Assembly (NCBI RefSeq): GCF_003149105.1
Contig: NZ_QGDS01000027.1
Location: 1 to 33,581, forward strand
Length of the DNA: 33,581 nt
Direction of reading: 5' to 3'
DNA from: Faecalicatena contorta
GTDB lineage: Bacteria > Bacillota > Clostridia > Lachnospirales > Lachnospiraceae
Shown here: one piece after another, positions 15,362 through 22,974 of the stretch
Layout of the letters: every line of letters begins with the position of its first letter
Numbering within the stretch: position 1 is the first letter of the stretch
Program-made: the position numbers and the translations under genes
The notes under the pieces: generated by a model
What the model was told of the DNA's origin: nothing
The model's input: the letters and a program-made list of their open reading frames with translations, nothing else
The model's database searches: none

Positions 15362-16177
15362 TTATCTCTTTAATGTTACAACTACTTTTCTATAAGGCTC
15401 TTCTCCCTCACTATGTGTGGTTACATATGGGTCAGATTGAAGTGCAGCGTGGATAATTCTTCTCTCATAAGGATTCATAGGTTCCAATGATACTGGTCTC
15501 CTTGACCTTTTTACCTTATATGCAATATTCTTTGCGAGATTTTTCAAGGTTTCTTCTCTTCTTGAACGGTAATTTTCAGTATCCAGCTTCACACGTACAT
15601 ATCCATCCTGATATTTATTTGCTACACGGTTTGCCAGGTACTGGAGGGAATCTAAAGTCTGTCCGCGCTTCCCAATCAGGATTCCCATATTGTCACCCTT
15701 CATCTCCACGCTGAAAGCCCCATCAGAATCAATCTTGGAAGTTAACTCTACGCTCATTCCCATTGCTTTCAATGTATCTCTTAAAAAAGATTCAACGGCC
15801 TTCTTTGTCTCATCTTCCACAACAGCAAGTTCTGTCTCACGCTTTACAACCGGCTCTGCTTCAGTTTGAACAACTTCCTTTTTTATTTCTTTTCTTGTTT
15901 CTTTTTTAAAAGGTTCTTTCTTCTTGACTTCTTTTACAGGCTCTTTTTTTATTACAGGTTTTTCTTCTTTTACTTGAATTTCAGGTTCTTCTACTACAGG
16001 TTCAGGTTTTCTTCTAGCTTCAATAACTGCCTGCTTCATACCAATTCCAAGAAATCCGGAGCTTCCCTTTTCAATAACCTCATATTCCAGTCTGTCGCTT
16101 GTAACACCTAACTGAATCAATGCTTCTGTAATCGCATCGTCTACTGTCTTTGCTGATACTCTGATACCGCCGCTCAT
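15362..16177 (-). CDS. jag: Jag family RNA-binding protein (Jag-N, KH, R3H)
   Basis: The 271-aa protein has an N-terminal Jag-N domain (VSAKTVDDAITEALIQLG, then GSSGFLGIG) and a Lys/Glu/Pro-rich linker at about 57-125. A KH domain follows with GILIGKRGQTLDSLQYL, then an R3H domain with NPYERRIIHAAL, where the R-x3-H is visible. It is called Jag/KhpB (EloR) in other Firmicutes, where it binds RNA and affects cell elongation. AGGAGG precedes the start. It lies between yidC and mnmE, the usual order near the origin. Confidence 0.93.
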   Translation of the reverse strand: MSGGIRVSAKTVDDAITEALIQLGVTSDRLEYEVIEKGSSGFLGIGMKQAVIEARRKPEPVVEEPEIQVKEEKPVIKKEPVKEVKKKEPFKKETRKEIKKEVVQTEAEPVVKRETELAVVEDETKKAVESFLRDTLKAMGMSVELTSKIDSDGAFSVEMKGDNMGILIGKRGQTLDSLQYLANRVANKYQDGYVRVKLDTENYRSRREETLKNLAKNIAYKVKRSRRPVSLEPMNPYERRIIHAALQSDPYVTTHSEGEEPYRKVVVTLKR

Positions 16178-16211
16178 CCCGAATCCTCCTTTTCTATACT
16201 ACTTTCTCTTC

Positions 16212-17498
16212 TTAACTCTCATCTTTTTTGTCAGATGTACTTTGCCCGCTATTATATTTGCTAACCAAATTTGCTTTAGAAGCAAGGCTGCCTGGTTTTG
16301 CATTTTTTGTATACTGCTCTGCTTTTTTGAGACGCTCATTTCTTTCAGCATCTGACATCTTTGATTTTTTCTTATCATCCACACTTTTAGTACTTGTTGT
16401 TGCCATTTTGTTAATTGTTTTTGCAGATGTTCCTTTTTTCTCACGCTTTTTAGCAGCTTTTTTCTGATTTTCTGCTATAAGCTCTTCTGTTGACTTTTTA
16501 GCCAGATATTTATTAATAGCAAATTGCTGTACAGATCTTACAATTGCACTGATTGCCCAATAAAGGCCAAGACCTGCAGGAAGAGTAAATCCCATAAATA
16601 CTGAGAATAAAGGCATGGTATATGTCATTGTCTTCATGGAATTTGCCATAGGATTACTTGTGTCAACCTGTGGCTGAGGCTGTAACTTTACACTGATGAA
16701 CTGTGTAAGACCTGCCATAACAGGAATAATAACAGCCAAAATAATTCCTACAATTGAAAAATTCTTAATCGCTGACATTAACATTGTAAACGGAGCCTCT
16801 CCGATGTTAATTCCTACAAAACTATTTAAATGCCCTATTGTCTGAGTCGTTGTCTCAACAGCATCTTTCAGAGAAGGAATCTTTTCTACCAAAGTATTCC
16901 ATGTAGAATCCTGAAACTTATATAATACCTGAACAAGTGTATCTGCCTTTGAATAATCATAGCTGCTTGCACTCATCATTACAGGTTTTTCTGTTCCGAT
17001 TTTTTCCATAATTTTTTGGAAATTATCAGTAGCCATAATTTGGCTTACAACTGGGGTATAAACATTTTTTATACCTTCCACATAATTTGGTATATTTTGA
17101 ATAACCGGATACAGGGCAAAAAGAACCGGCATCTGAATCAACAATGGCAGACATCCACCTGTAGGGGAAGTTCCATACTTTTCATAAATAGTCTGCATCT
17201 CTTCCTGCTGTTTTAACATTGTAGCCTGATCTTTTTTATTTGCGTACTTTTTCTGAACCTTCTGAATTTCCGGATTCATAACAGAAGACATCTTTGACCA
17301 CTTCTGCTGTTTAATTGTCAGTGGAATCATTAATGTATAAATGATAATTGTAAAGATGATAATACAGATTCCAATATTCTGTATTCCAAATACACCATTC
17401 ATTACATTATAGATTTCGTTCATCAACTTTCCAAGCAGCCAGGAAATTTGACTAATAATCGGCCAATCTGCATAGCCTGCCGCTAAAACTCCATACAT
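16212..17498 (-). CDS. yidC: YidC/Oxa1 family membrane protein insertase
   Basis: The 428-aa protein matches the Gram-positive YidC (SpoIIIJ) type without the large periplasmic domain. It has membrane segments near the N-terminus (after MNEIYNVMNGVFGIQNIGI), the positively charged loop LTIKQQKWSKMSSVMNPEIQ, GGCLPLLIQMPVLFALYPVI, and late segments including PLFSVFMGFTLPAGLGLYW. The C-terminus is long, basic and hydrophilic, as for ribosome-binding tails. No lipobox cysteine is seen at the N-terminus. It inserts membrane proteins with or without Sec. AAGGAGG precedes the ATG. Confidence 0.95.
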   Translation of the reverse strand: MYGVLAAGYADWPIISQISWLLGKLMNEIYNVMNGVFGIQNIGICIIIFTIIIYTLMIPLTIKQQKWSKMSSVMNPEIQKVQKKYANKKDQATMLKQQEEMQTIYEKYGTSPTGGCLPLLIQMPVLFALYPVIQNIPNYVEGIKNVYTPVVSQIMATDNFQKIMEKIGTEKPVMMSASSYDYSKADTLVQVLYKFQDSTWNTLVEKIPSLKDAVETTTQTIGHLNSFVGINIGEAPFTMLMSAIKNFSIVGIILAVIIPVMAGLTQFISVKLQPQPQVDTSNPMANSMKTMTYTMPLFSVFMGFTLPAGLGLYWAISAIVRSVQQFAINKYLAKKSTEELIAENQKKAAKKREKKGTSAKTINKMATTSTKSVDDKKKSKMSDAERNERLKKAEQYTKNAKPGSLASKANLVSKYNSGQSTSDKKDES

Positions 17499-17510
17499 TT
17501 CTTATCCTCC

Positions 17511-17723
17511 TTAAGGTACCGGATCATATCCGCCTTTTGCAAATGGATTGCAGCGCAGAATTCTCCAGATTGTCAGGGCCCCGCCCTTAATAGCACCATA
17601 TTTCTGAATTGCTTCAATCCCATACTGAGAACAGGTGGGTGTATAAATACAATGATATCTTGTTTTCAATCCGGACAGATATTTCTGATAGAATCTGATA
17701 AGCCATATAAAAATATGCTTCAA
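17511..17723 (-). CDS. yidD: Membrane protein insertion efficiency factor YidD
   Basis: The protein is chosen to start at the TTG at 17723, giving 70 aa beginning MKHIFIWLIRFYQKYLSGLK, which matches the normal YidD length and N-terminus. AAAGGAG lies eight bases upstream of this TTG, whereas the in-frame ATG at 17729 is only two bases from it. The family signature CIYTPTCSQYGIEAIQKYGAIKG and C-terminal RCNPFAKGGYDPVP are present. It lies between rnpA and yidC, 12 bp before the latter, as in most bacteria. Confidence 0.93.
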   Translation of the reverse strand: MKHIFIWLIRFYQKYLSGLKTRYHCIYTPTCSQYGIEAIQKYGAIKGGALTIWRILRCNPFAKGGYDPVP

Positions 17724-17763
17724 CTGCATCACTCCTTTTATAAAATAGAGCATTGAAAACTTA

Positions 17764-18114
17764 TCAATCCTGCTGATAAGTCCTATATATCTCATGAAGT
17801 TTTCCTAAGTGGATAAGTGCACTCTCAATCTCATGGTAGTTTCTATCTTTTGCACTTACTCTGGCAATTACAATTATATCAAATCCACTTCGGAAATGTT
17901 CTTCTTGAAGCCGATAACTTTCTCTGATCAGCCTTGTCAAATGATGCCTGACAACGCTATTACCTACTTTTTTACTTACAGAAATTCCAACCCTGTTTTT
18001 TCCCAGGCCGTTTTCTTTCAAATACATAACTAAATATTTATTCGCATAGGATTTTCCACTTTTGTAGATAACTTGAAAATCTTTATTTTTTTTTAAAGAT
18101 TCGGAAAATTTCAT
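17764..18114 (-). CDS. rnpA: Ribonuclease P protein component
   Basis: The 116-aa protein has the RnpA features FQVIYKSGKSYANKYLVMY and RVGISVSKKVGNSVVRHHLTRLIRES. It is the basic protein subunit that assists the RNase P RNA in 5' maturation of tRNAs. The signature arginine motif, RNR in model bacteria, reads RHH at 56-58. AGAGG precedes the ATG. The last codons form a CTTATCA/TGATAAG hairpin (17760-17780) followed by TTTTC on the minus strand, a possible weak terminator before yidD. Confidence 0.93.
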   Translation of the reverse strand: MKFSESLKKNKDFQVIYKSGKSYANKYLVMYLKENGLGKNRVGISVSKKVGNSVVRHHLTRLIRESYRLQEEHFRSGFDIIVIARVSAKDRNYHEIESALIHLGKLHEIYRTYQQD

Positions 18115-18157
18115 CGATTACCTCTTGTTTCATTATAATCCTTATAGATAGAAGAAA

Positions 18158-18177
18158 AGGCCACATAGATGCGGCCT
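18158..18177 (-). terminator. Short hairpin after rpmH, probable attenuator
   Basis: On the minus strand AGGCCGCAT and ATGTGGCCT form a nine-pair stem (one G-T) directly at the rpmH stop, followed by TTTTCTTC. It would lower rnpA transcription relative to the abundantly needed ribosomal protein. Confidence 0.65.
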
Positions 18178-18310
18178 AAGCTGATAACTGTTTTCTTCCT
18201 TTTGCCCTTCTGGCAGCTAATACTCTTCTTCCGCCCGGTGTGCTCATTCTTGCTCTGAAGCCATGAACTTTGGATCTCTGTCTTTTCTTTGGCTGAAATG
18301 TCATTTTCAT
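18176..18310 (-). CDS. rpmH: 50S ribosomal protein L34
   Basis: A 44-aa reading frame, translated by hand. It begins MKMTFQPKKRQRSKVHGF, continues RARMSTPGGRRVLAARRAKG and ends RKQLSA, a full-length L34. AGGGAGGTG lies upstream of the ATG at 18310. It heads the leftward rpmH-rnpA-yidD-yidC-jag series flanking the origin. Confidence 0.97.
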   Translation of the reverse strand: MKMTFQPKKRQRSKVHGFRARMSTPGGRRVLAARRAKGRKQLSA

Positions 18311-18460
18311 TACAGATACACCTCCCTTTGATTGAGATACTTATTATAAAGTATTTACAATTATTCTAATTTTTGTTTTTGTTCTTTCCTAGAAAGACAC
18401 TGCTCTTAATTATATTCAAAAAATCACGGTAAGTCAAGTTATTCGCGGGATTTTTATATC

Positions 18461-18521
18461 AAAATTTTAGCCGCAGTTCAGTCATGTAAATTTTTAATAC
18501 CTGAACTGCGGCTAAAATTTT
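18461..18521. repeat. 21-bp perfect inverted repeat in the origin region
   Basis: The arms at 18461-18481 and 18501-18521 are perfectly complementary (inner half AGCCGCAGTTCAG / CTGAACTGCGGCT) with a 19-base AT-rich loop. It ends three bases before the DnaA-box cluster. The A/T ends could let it act as a terminator between divergent transcripts, but no T tract follows. Confidence 0.8.
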
Positions 18522-18523
18522 AT

Positions 18524-18532
18524 TTATACACA
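18524..18532 (+). promoter_or_regulatory. DnaA box
   Basis: TTATACACA matches TTATNCACA and directly abuts an inverted box at 18533-18541, giving a head-to-head pair. Confidence 0.75.
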
Positions 18533-18541
18533 TGTGAATAA
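18533..18541 (-). promoter_or_regulatory. DnaA box
   Basis: TGTGAATAA (TTATTCACA on the minus strand) abuts the preceding box without a gap. Confidence 0.75.
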
Positions 18542-18543
18542 GA

Positions 18544-18552
18544 TGTGGATAA
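18544..18552 (-). promoter_or_regulatory. DnaA box, perfect consensus
   Basis: TGTGGATAA is the exact TTATCCACA consensus on the minus strand, two bases after the abutting pair. Confidence 0.85.
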
Positions 18553-18629
18553 CTATCGGATAACGTGTTAATTAAATTTATTTTTTAATGTCAACCATGT
18601 AAACATATGCATTAAAACTGTTCATAAAG

Positions 18630-18638
18630 TTATACACA
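18630..18638 (+). promoter_or_regulatory. DnaA box near the dnaA start
   Basis: TTATACACA about 90 bp upstream of the dnaA start codon. It could also serve DnaA autoregulation, since the dnaA promoter must lie in this stretch. Confidence 0.7.
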
Positions 18639-18730
18639 GCTTTTTTCATTGCTTATAAACCTTTTTTGATGTAAAATGTAGGAGAGAGATTATGTACATC
18701 TCTCTATTATATTGATTAGGAGTAATATGG

Positions 18731-20101
18731 ATGAACATTGTAGAAAAAAATTGGGAGCAGATCTTAAATAAAATGAAGTCAGAATATTGCTCATCAAATA
18801 TTTCATACAATACGTGGATTGCGCCACTTACAGTATATGAAGTTACAGATGACACCGTCTACATTCTTGTAAAACTTAAAGCGAGCCTGGAGCATATTGA
18901 AGATAAATATCTGCTTCCTTTCAAAGTATGTATCGCAGAAGTTACAGGAATTGAATATGAGATTTCTTTTGTTACAGAAGATAATCTTATTATTCAGGAA
19001 AAGAAAGAGCATACAATAAAAAAACAAAGATCAAATGCAATATTTGCAAATGCCAATCTAAATCCCAAATATACATTTGATACTTTTGTAGTGGGCAGCA
19101 ATAATAATTTTGCACATGCAGCTTCCCTGGCTGTAGCCGAATCTCCTGGAGAGATTTACAATCCTTTATTTATATATGGAGGTGTAGGGCTTGGGAAAAC
19201 TCATCTTATGCATTCCATTGCACATTTCATATTAGAAAATGATTCATCAAAAAAAGTTCTTTATGTAACAAGTGAAACTTTTACAAATGAGCTGATTGAT
19301 TCATTAAAAATTGGTAAAAATGGAAATGAACTGGCAATGACCACTTTTCGTGAGAAATATAGAAATATCGATGTTCTCCTTATTGATGATATTCAGTTTA
19401 TAATAGGTAAGGAAAGTACACAGGAAGAATTTTTCCACACTTTCAACCACCTTCATGTATCAGGAAAGCAGGTTATCATATCCAGTGATAAGCCTCCAAA
19501 AGATATTGAAACATTGGAAGCCAGGCTCCGTACCCGTTTTGAATGGGGATTAATTGCGGATATTTCTTCACCTGACTATGAAACAAGAATGGCAATCTTA
19601 CGTAAGAAAGAAGAACTTGACGGACTGGACCGTTATCATATCCCAGATGAAGTTCTTCAATATATAGCAAATAATATTAAATCTAATATCCGGGAATTGG
19701 AAGGCTCTCTGAATAAATTGATAGCTCTGTCCAACCTGGAAAACAAGCCAATTGATATTCCTCTTGCAGCAGAAGCACTTAAAGATATGATTTCTCCAGA
19801 TAATAACCGGAAGATAACGCCGGAACTGGTGATTGAAGTTGTTTCTGAACATTTTAATATACCTATATCCGAGTTAAAGGGAAAGAAACGTAATGCTGAA
19901 ATTGTTCTTCCGCGGCAGATTGTTATGTTCCTATGCCGTACAATGACAGACACTCCTCTTAAGACTGTAGGTATTATTTTAGGAGGCAAGGATCATGCCT
20001 CTGTCAGCCATGGTGTAAAAAAGATATCCCATGAGGTTACAGTAGATGAAGCTCTTAATAATACCGTCAATATTATTAAGAAGAAGATAAACCCTATATA
20101 A
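18731..20101 (+). CDS. dnaA: Chromosomal replication initiator protein DnaA
   Basis: The protein has 456 aa. Domain I occupies about 1-85 (NWEQILNKMKSEYCSSNISYNTWI) with a short linker to about 110. The AAA+ domain has Walker A GGVGLGKT (150-157), Walker B VLLIDDIQF (about 214-222) and sensor region EARLRTRFEWG. The C-terminal DNA-binding domain carries GGKDHASVSHGVKKI, the DnaA-box recognition signature. It opens the origin and loads the replicative helicase. TAGGAG precedes the start. DnaA boxes lie immediately upstream, consistent with origin function and autoregulation. Confidence 0.98.
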   Translation: MNIVEKNWEQILNKMKSEYCSSNISYNTWIAPLTVYEVTDDTVYILVKLKASLEHIEDKYLLPFKVCIAEVTGIEYEISFVTEDNLIIQEKKEHTIKKQRSNAIFANANLNPKYTFDTFVVGSNNNFAHAASLAVAESPGEIYNPLFIYGGVGLGKTHLMHSIAHFILENDSSKKVLYVTSETFTNELIDSLKIGKNGNELAMTTFREKYRNIDVLLIDDIQFIIGKESTQEEFFHTFNHLHVSGKQVIISSDKPPKDIETLEARLRTRFEWGLIADISSPDYETRMAILRKKEELDGLDRYHIPDEVLQYIANNIKSNIRELEGSLNKLIALSNLENKPIDIPLAAEALKDMISPDNNRKITPELVIEVVSEHFNIPISELKGKKRNAEIVLPRQIVMFLCRTMTDTPLKTVGIILGGKDHASVSHGVKKISHEVTVDEALNNTVNIIKKKINPI

Positions 20102-20112
20102 TAGGATGAAAC

Positions 20113-20142
20113 ACCTTCTTGAACTACTAATGTTCACTAGGT
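20113..20142. repeat. Intergenic palindromic repeat, copy C1 (decayed)
   Basis: ACCTTCTTGAAC... ...GTTCACTAGGT around the core CTACTAATGTT (20124-20134). The right arm has several mismatches compared with the other copies. Confidence 0.6.
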
Positions 20143-20176
20143 ATACCTTCTTATACATTAGCAGTTTAAGAAGTAT
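20143..20176. repeat. Intergenic palindromic repeat, copy C2
   Basis: ATACCTTCTTA (20143-20153) pairs with TAAGAAGTAT (20167-20176) with one bulged base. The core reads CTGCTAATGT on the minus strand. It lies head-to-head with copy C1. Confidence 0.7.
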
Positions 20177-20494
20177 GGATTACGGGCCTTGGAATAATTC
20201 ACCCTTCATATGAATTACTGTGGGTAACCATGTTAAAATGATGTGAATTATGAAGTTCTTAAATAGATGGAGGTTGAAGGGCTTAAAATTATTCCCATCT
20301 TATCCTTCTGCTTTACAATAGCTTTCTACATAGTTTTTAATATGGACAAACCCTTTATTTTCAAGGCTTCAAAGCACTTATGAACTTTTCCACAGCCCCT
20401 ATTACTAAGAAGGCGGAATTTATTAATATATTTATCTATAAAAGCACGGCTGAAAAAATAATTCACCATGACTATCGAAAGGAGTTACTGACAT

Positions 20495-21604
20495 ATGAAA
20501 ATCATTTGTTCAAAATCTAATCTGGTAAAAGGAGTCAGCATTGTATCAAAAGCTGTACCCTCAAAAACAACAATGCCTATTCTTGAATGTATTTTAATTG
20601 ACGCATCTACAGATGTTGTGAAGTTAACTGCAAATGATATGGAACTTGGCATTGAAACATGTATTGAAGGAGAAATTGCCGAAAGAGGAATTATTGCTTT
20701 GAATGCAAGAATTTTTTCAGAGATCGTGAGAAAGCTGCCCGATAATGATGTGACAATAGAAACAGATTCTTCTAACCAGGCATTCATCACCTGTGAAAAG
20801 GCAAAGTTTAATATTGCTGCTCAGTCAGGAGAGGACTTTTCTTATCTCCCGGTTATAGAAAAAGAGGACTATATCACAGTTTCTGAGTTTACACTCAAGG
20901 AAGTCATTCGGCAGACTATCTTTTCAATTGCTGATAATGATACAAATAAAATGATGACGGGAGAACTGTTTGAAATAGAGGATAACATACTAAAAGTAGT
21001 TTCTTTGGATGGACACAGAATTTCTATCCGTAAGATTGAATTAAAAGAAAGTTATTCACCAAAGAAGGTGATTGTTCCCGGAAAAACTCTTCAAGAGATA
21101 AGTAAGATTATTGGCGGAGAGGCAGAAGTAGATGTGGATATCTCATTTACAAAAAATCATATTGTATTTGAGTTTGATAAAACTGTAGTTGTATCCAGAC
21201 TGATAGAGGGAGATTACTTTAAAATTAATCAGATGCTCTCCAGTGATTATGAAACGAAAGTAAAAATTAATAAAAAAGAACTTTTAAATTGTATTGACAG
21301 AGCTACGCTCCTGATAAAAGAAGGGGATAAAAAACCTATTATCATTGATATTCAGGATGAGTCTATGGAATTGAAGATTAAATCACAGATTGGTTCTATG
21401 GATGAAGAAATTTTTATTACAAAAGAAGGAAAAGATTTGTTGATTGGTTTTAATCCTAAATTCCTGATTGATGCACTGAGAGTTATTGATGATGAGGAAG
21501 TCGATTTGTATTTTATGAATGCTAAGGCTCCATGTTTTATAAAAGACGAGGAGCAAAGTTATATTTATTTAATTCTACCGGTTAATTTTAATGCGGTTGG
21601 ATAA
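20495..21604 (+). CDS. dnaN: DNA polymerase III sliding clamp (beta subunit)
   Basis: The 369-aa protein has the three-domain clamp pattern. Its N-terminal part runs MKIICSKSNLVKGVSIVSKAVPSKTTMPILE, and the C-terminus ends YIYLILPVNF. It forms the dimeric ring that tethers DNA polymerase III. GAAAGGAG lies 10 bases upstream of the ATG. It is separated from dnaA by a 393-bp spacer, long for an operon, which suggests its own promoter. The following S4-domain gene starts 16 bp after its stop. Confidence 0.97.
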   Translation: MKIICSKSNLVKGVSIVSKAVPSKTTMPILECILIDASTDVVKLTANDMELGIETCIEGEIAERGIIALNARIFSEIVRKLPDNDVTIETDSSNQAFITCEKAKFNIAAQSGEDFSYLPVIEKEDYITVSEFTLKEVIRQTIFSIADNDTNKMMTGELFEIEDNILKVVSLDGHRISIRKIELKESYSPKKVIVPGKTLQEISKIIGGEAEVDVDISFTKNHIVFEFDKTVVVSRLIEGDYFKINQMLSSDYETKVKINKKELLNCIDRATLLIKEGDKKPIIIDIQDESMELKIKSQIGSMDEEIFITKEGKDLLIGFNPKFLIDALRVIDDEEVDLYFMNAKAPCFIKDEEQSYIYLILPVNFNAVG

Positions 21605-21620
21605 GAGAGGATTTTTCAGT

Positions 21621-21836
21621 ATGGAGATTATTAAATTACGTGAAGGTGACGATTTTATTAAATTAGGACAGGCGATTAAGGCTGCCGGAATGGTAGATTC
21701 AGGTGTCGAGGCAAAAGAGGTCATTCAGGATGGGCTGGTTGCAGTAAATGGTGAAAAGGATACCAGAAGAGGCCGGAAATTATATGATGGGGATAGAGTA
21801 GAATTTGATGGTCAGGAAATAAAAATTGAAAAATAG
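21621..21836 (+). CDS. yaaA: S4-domain RNA-binding protein (YaaA/RlbA type)
   Basis: The 71-aa protein starts MEIIKLREGDDFIKLGQAIK, with GAGAGGA nine bases upstream. A longer frame overlapping dnaN is rejected for lack of a ribosome binding site. The S4 fold is shown by GVEAKEVIQDGLVAVNGEKD and RRGRKLYDGDRVEF. It occupies the conserved slot between dnaN and recF in Firmicutes, where the B. subtilis yaaA product is implicated in ribosome assembly. The exact RNA target is not visible here. Confidence 0.92.
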   Translation: MEIIKLREGDDFIKLGQAIKAAGMVDSGVEAKEVIQDGLVAVNGEKDTRRGRKLYDGDRVEFDGQEIKIEK

Positions 21837-21877
21837 TCTGAAAAAGTGTAAAATAGCTACATACTGATGGAGAAATT

Positions 21878-22963
21878 ATGGTAATCAAATCTTTAAAACT
21901 AAAGAATTACAGAAATTATAATTTGTTGGATTTGACTTTTGATACCCGGACAAATATTCTCTATGGGGATAACGCACAGGGAAAGACGAATGTTTTAGAA
22001 GCTTTGTATTTGTCCGGTACTACCAAATCTCACAAAGGTACAAAAGATAGAGATTTGATTCAGTTTGAACACGATGAGGCACATCTGGAGACTATTGTTG
22101 AGAAAAGGGGAATGGAATATCAGATAGATATGCATCTGAAAAAGAATAGTCCAAAAGGAATTGCAATTAATAAAATTCCAATCCGAAAAGCAAGTGAGTT
22201 ATTTGGGATTATTCACTTCGTGTTTTTTTCCCCGGAAGACTTAAATATTATCAAAGAAGGGCCTTCCGGCAGAAGAAGGTTTATTGACTTGGAATTATCC
22301 CAGCTTGATAAAATATATCTCAGCAATCTTTCTAGCTACAATCGAATTATTAATCAGAGAAATTCTTTACTCAAAGATATTTATAAACAGGAGAATTTAA
22401 TGGAAACATTGGATATCTGGGATATGCAATTGGCTGAGTATGGAACGAAAGTGATAGAAAGCAGAAGAAAGTTTATAAAGGAAATAAATGAAATAATTTA
22501 TAACATTCATTATAAGTTAACGGGAGGAAAAGAAAACATATTTTTAGAATATGAAAGCAGTATTGGCAATATGACTTTGGAACAGGCTTTGAAGAGGAAC
22601 AGAGAAAGAGATATGCGGCTAAAAAGTACTTCTGTTGGACCTCACAGAGATGATTTGTGTTTTATGGAAGGAAGCCTGGATATACGGAAATTTGGTTCCC
22701 AGGGTCAGCAGCGAACAGCAGCGTTATCCCTGAAGCTTTCAGAAATTGAACTGGTCAGGATGTTAATCAGAGATACACCAGTATTATTATTGGATGATGT
22801 ATTGTCTGAACTGGATAAACACAGGCAAAACTATTTACTAGATAGTATTCATGATATACAAACTGTAATCACATGTACTGGTTTAGATGAGTTTGTGAAT
22901 CATAGATTTTCTATTAATAAAATATTTTACGTGAAGAATGGACAGATAGCAGAGGAAAATTAG
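21878..22963 (+). CDS. recF: DNA replication and repair protein RecF
   Basis: The 361-aa SMC-like ATPase has Walker A GDNAQGKT (30-37), the signature KFGSQGQQRTAALSLKLSE (about 270-288) and Walker B LLLDDVLSELD (about 303-313). It loads RecA at gaps with RecO and RecR. GGAG precedes the ATG. It is 41 bp after the S4 gene and 11 bp before gyrB, in the usual order. Confidence 0.97.
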   Translation: MVIKSLKLKNYRNYNLLDLTFDTRTNILYGDNAQGKTNVLEALYLSGTTKSHKGTKDRDLIQFEHDEAHLETIVEKRGMEYQIDMHLKKNSPKGIAINKIPIRKASELFGIIHFVFFSPEDLNIIKEGPSGRRRFIDLELSQLDKIYLSNLSSYNRIINQRNSLLKDIYKQENLMETLDIWDMQLAEYGTKVIESRRKFIKEINEIIYNIHYKLTGGKENIFLEYESSIGNMTLEQALKRNRERDMRLKSTSVGPHRDDLCFMEGSLDIRKFGSQGQQRTAALSLKLSEIELVRMLIRDTPVLLLDDVLSELDKHRQNYLLDSIHDIQTVITCTGLDEFVNHRFSINKIFYVKNGQIAEEN

Positions 22964-22974
22964 GAGGTTTTTAA

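Larger units (their letters stand above)
18311..18730. other. Replication origin region (rpmH-dnaA spacer)
   Basis: This 420-bp AT-rich spacer lies between divergent rpmH and dnaA, the point at which gene orientation flips. It holds four sequences fitting TTATNCACA, three of them packed within 29 bp, plus a 21-bp perfect inverted repeat and AT-rich tracts near 18560-18595. This is the standard location and content of oriC in Firmicutes. The unwinding site itself could be here or in the dnaA-dnaN spacer. Confidence 0.85.
20102..20494. other. dnaA-dnaN spacer with repeats and degenerate DnaA boxes
   Basis: There is no gene in this 393-bp spacer. It starts with two adjacent palindromic repeats (20113-20176). 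Further on are three sequences one base off the DnaA consensus: TGTGGGTAA (20219-20227), TGTGAATTA (20242-20250) and TTTTCCACA (20386-20394). An AT-rich stretch at about 20417-20443 precedes the dnaN ribosome binding site. This resembles the second half of a bipartite Bacillus-type origin. Confidence 0.45.

Noticed and set aside
16199..16444. 81-aa ORF inside the 3' end of yidC
   Set aside because: It is an out-of-frame shadow of the Lys/Ser-rich YidC tail with no start signal of its own.
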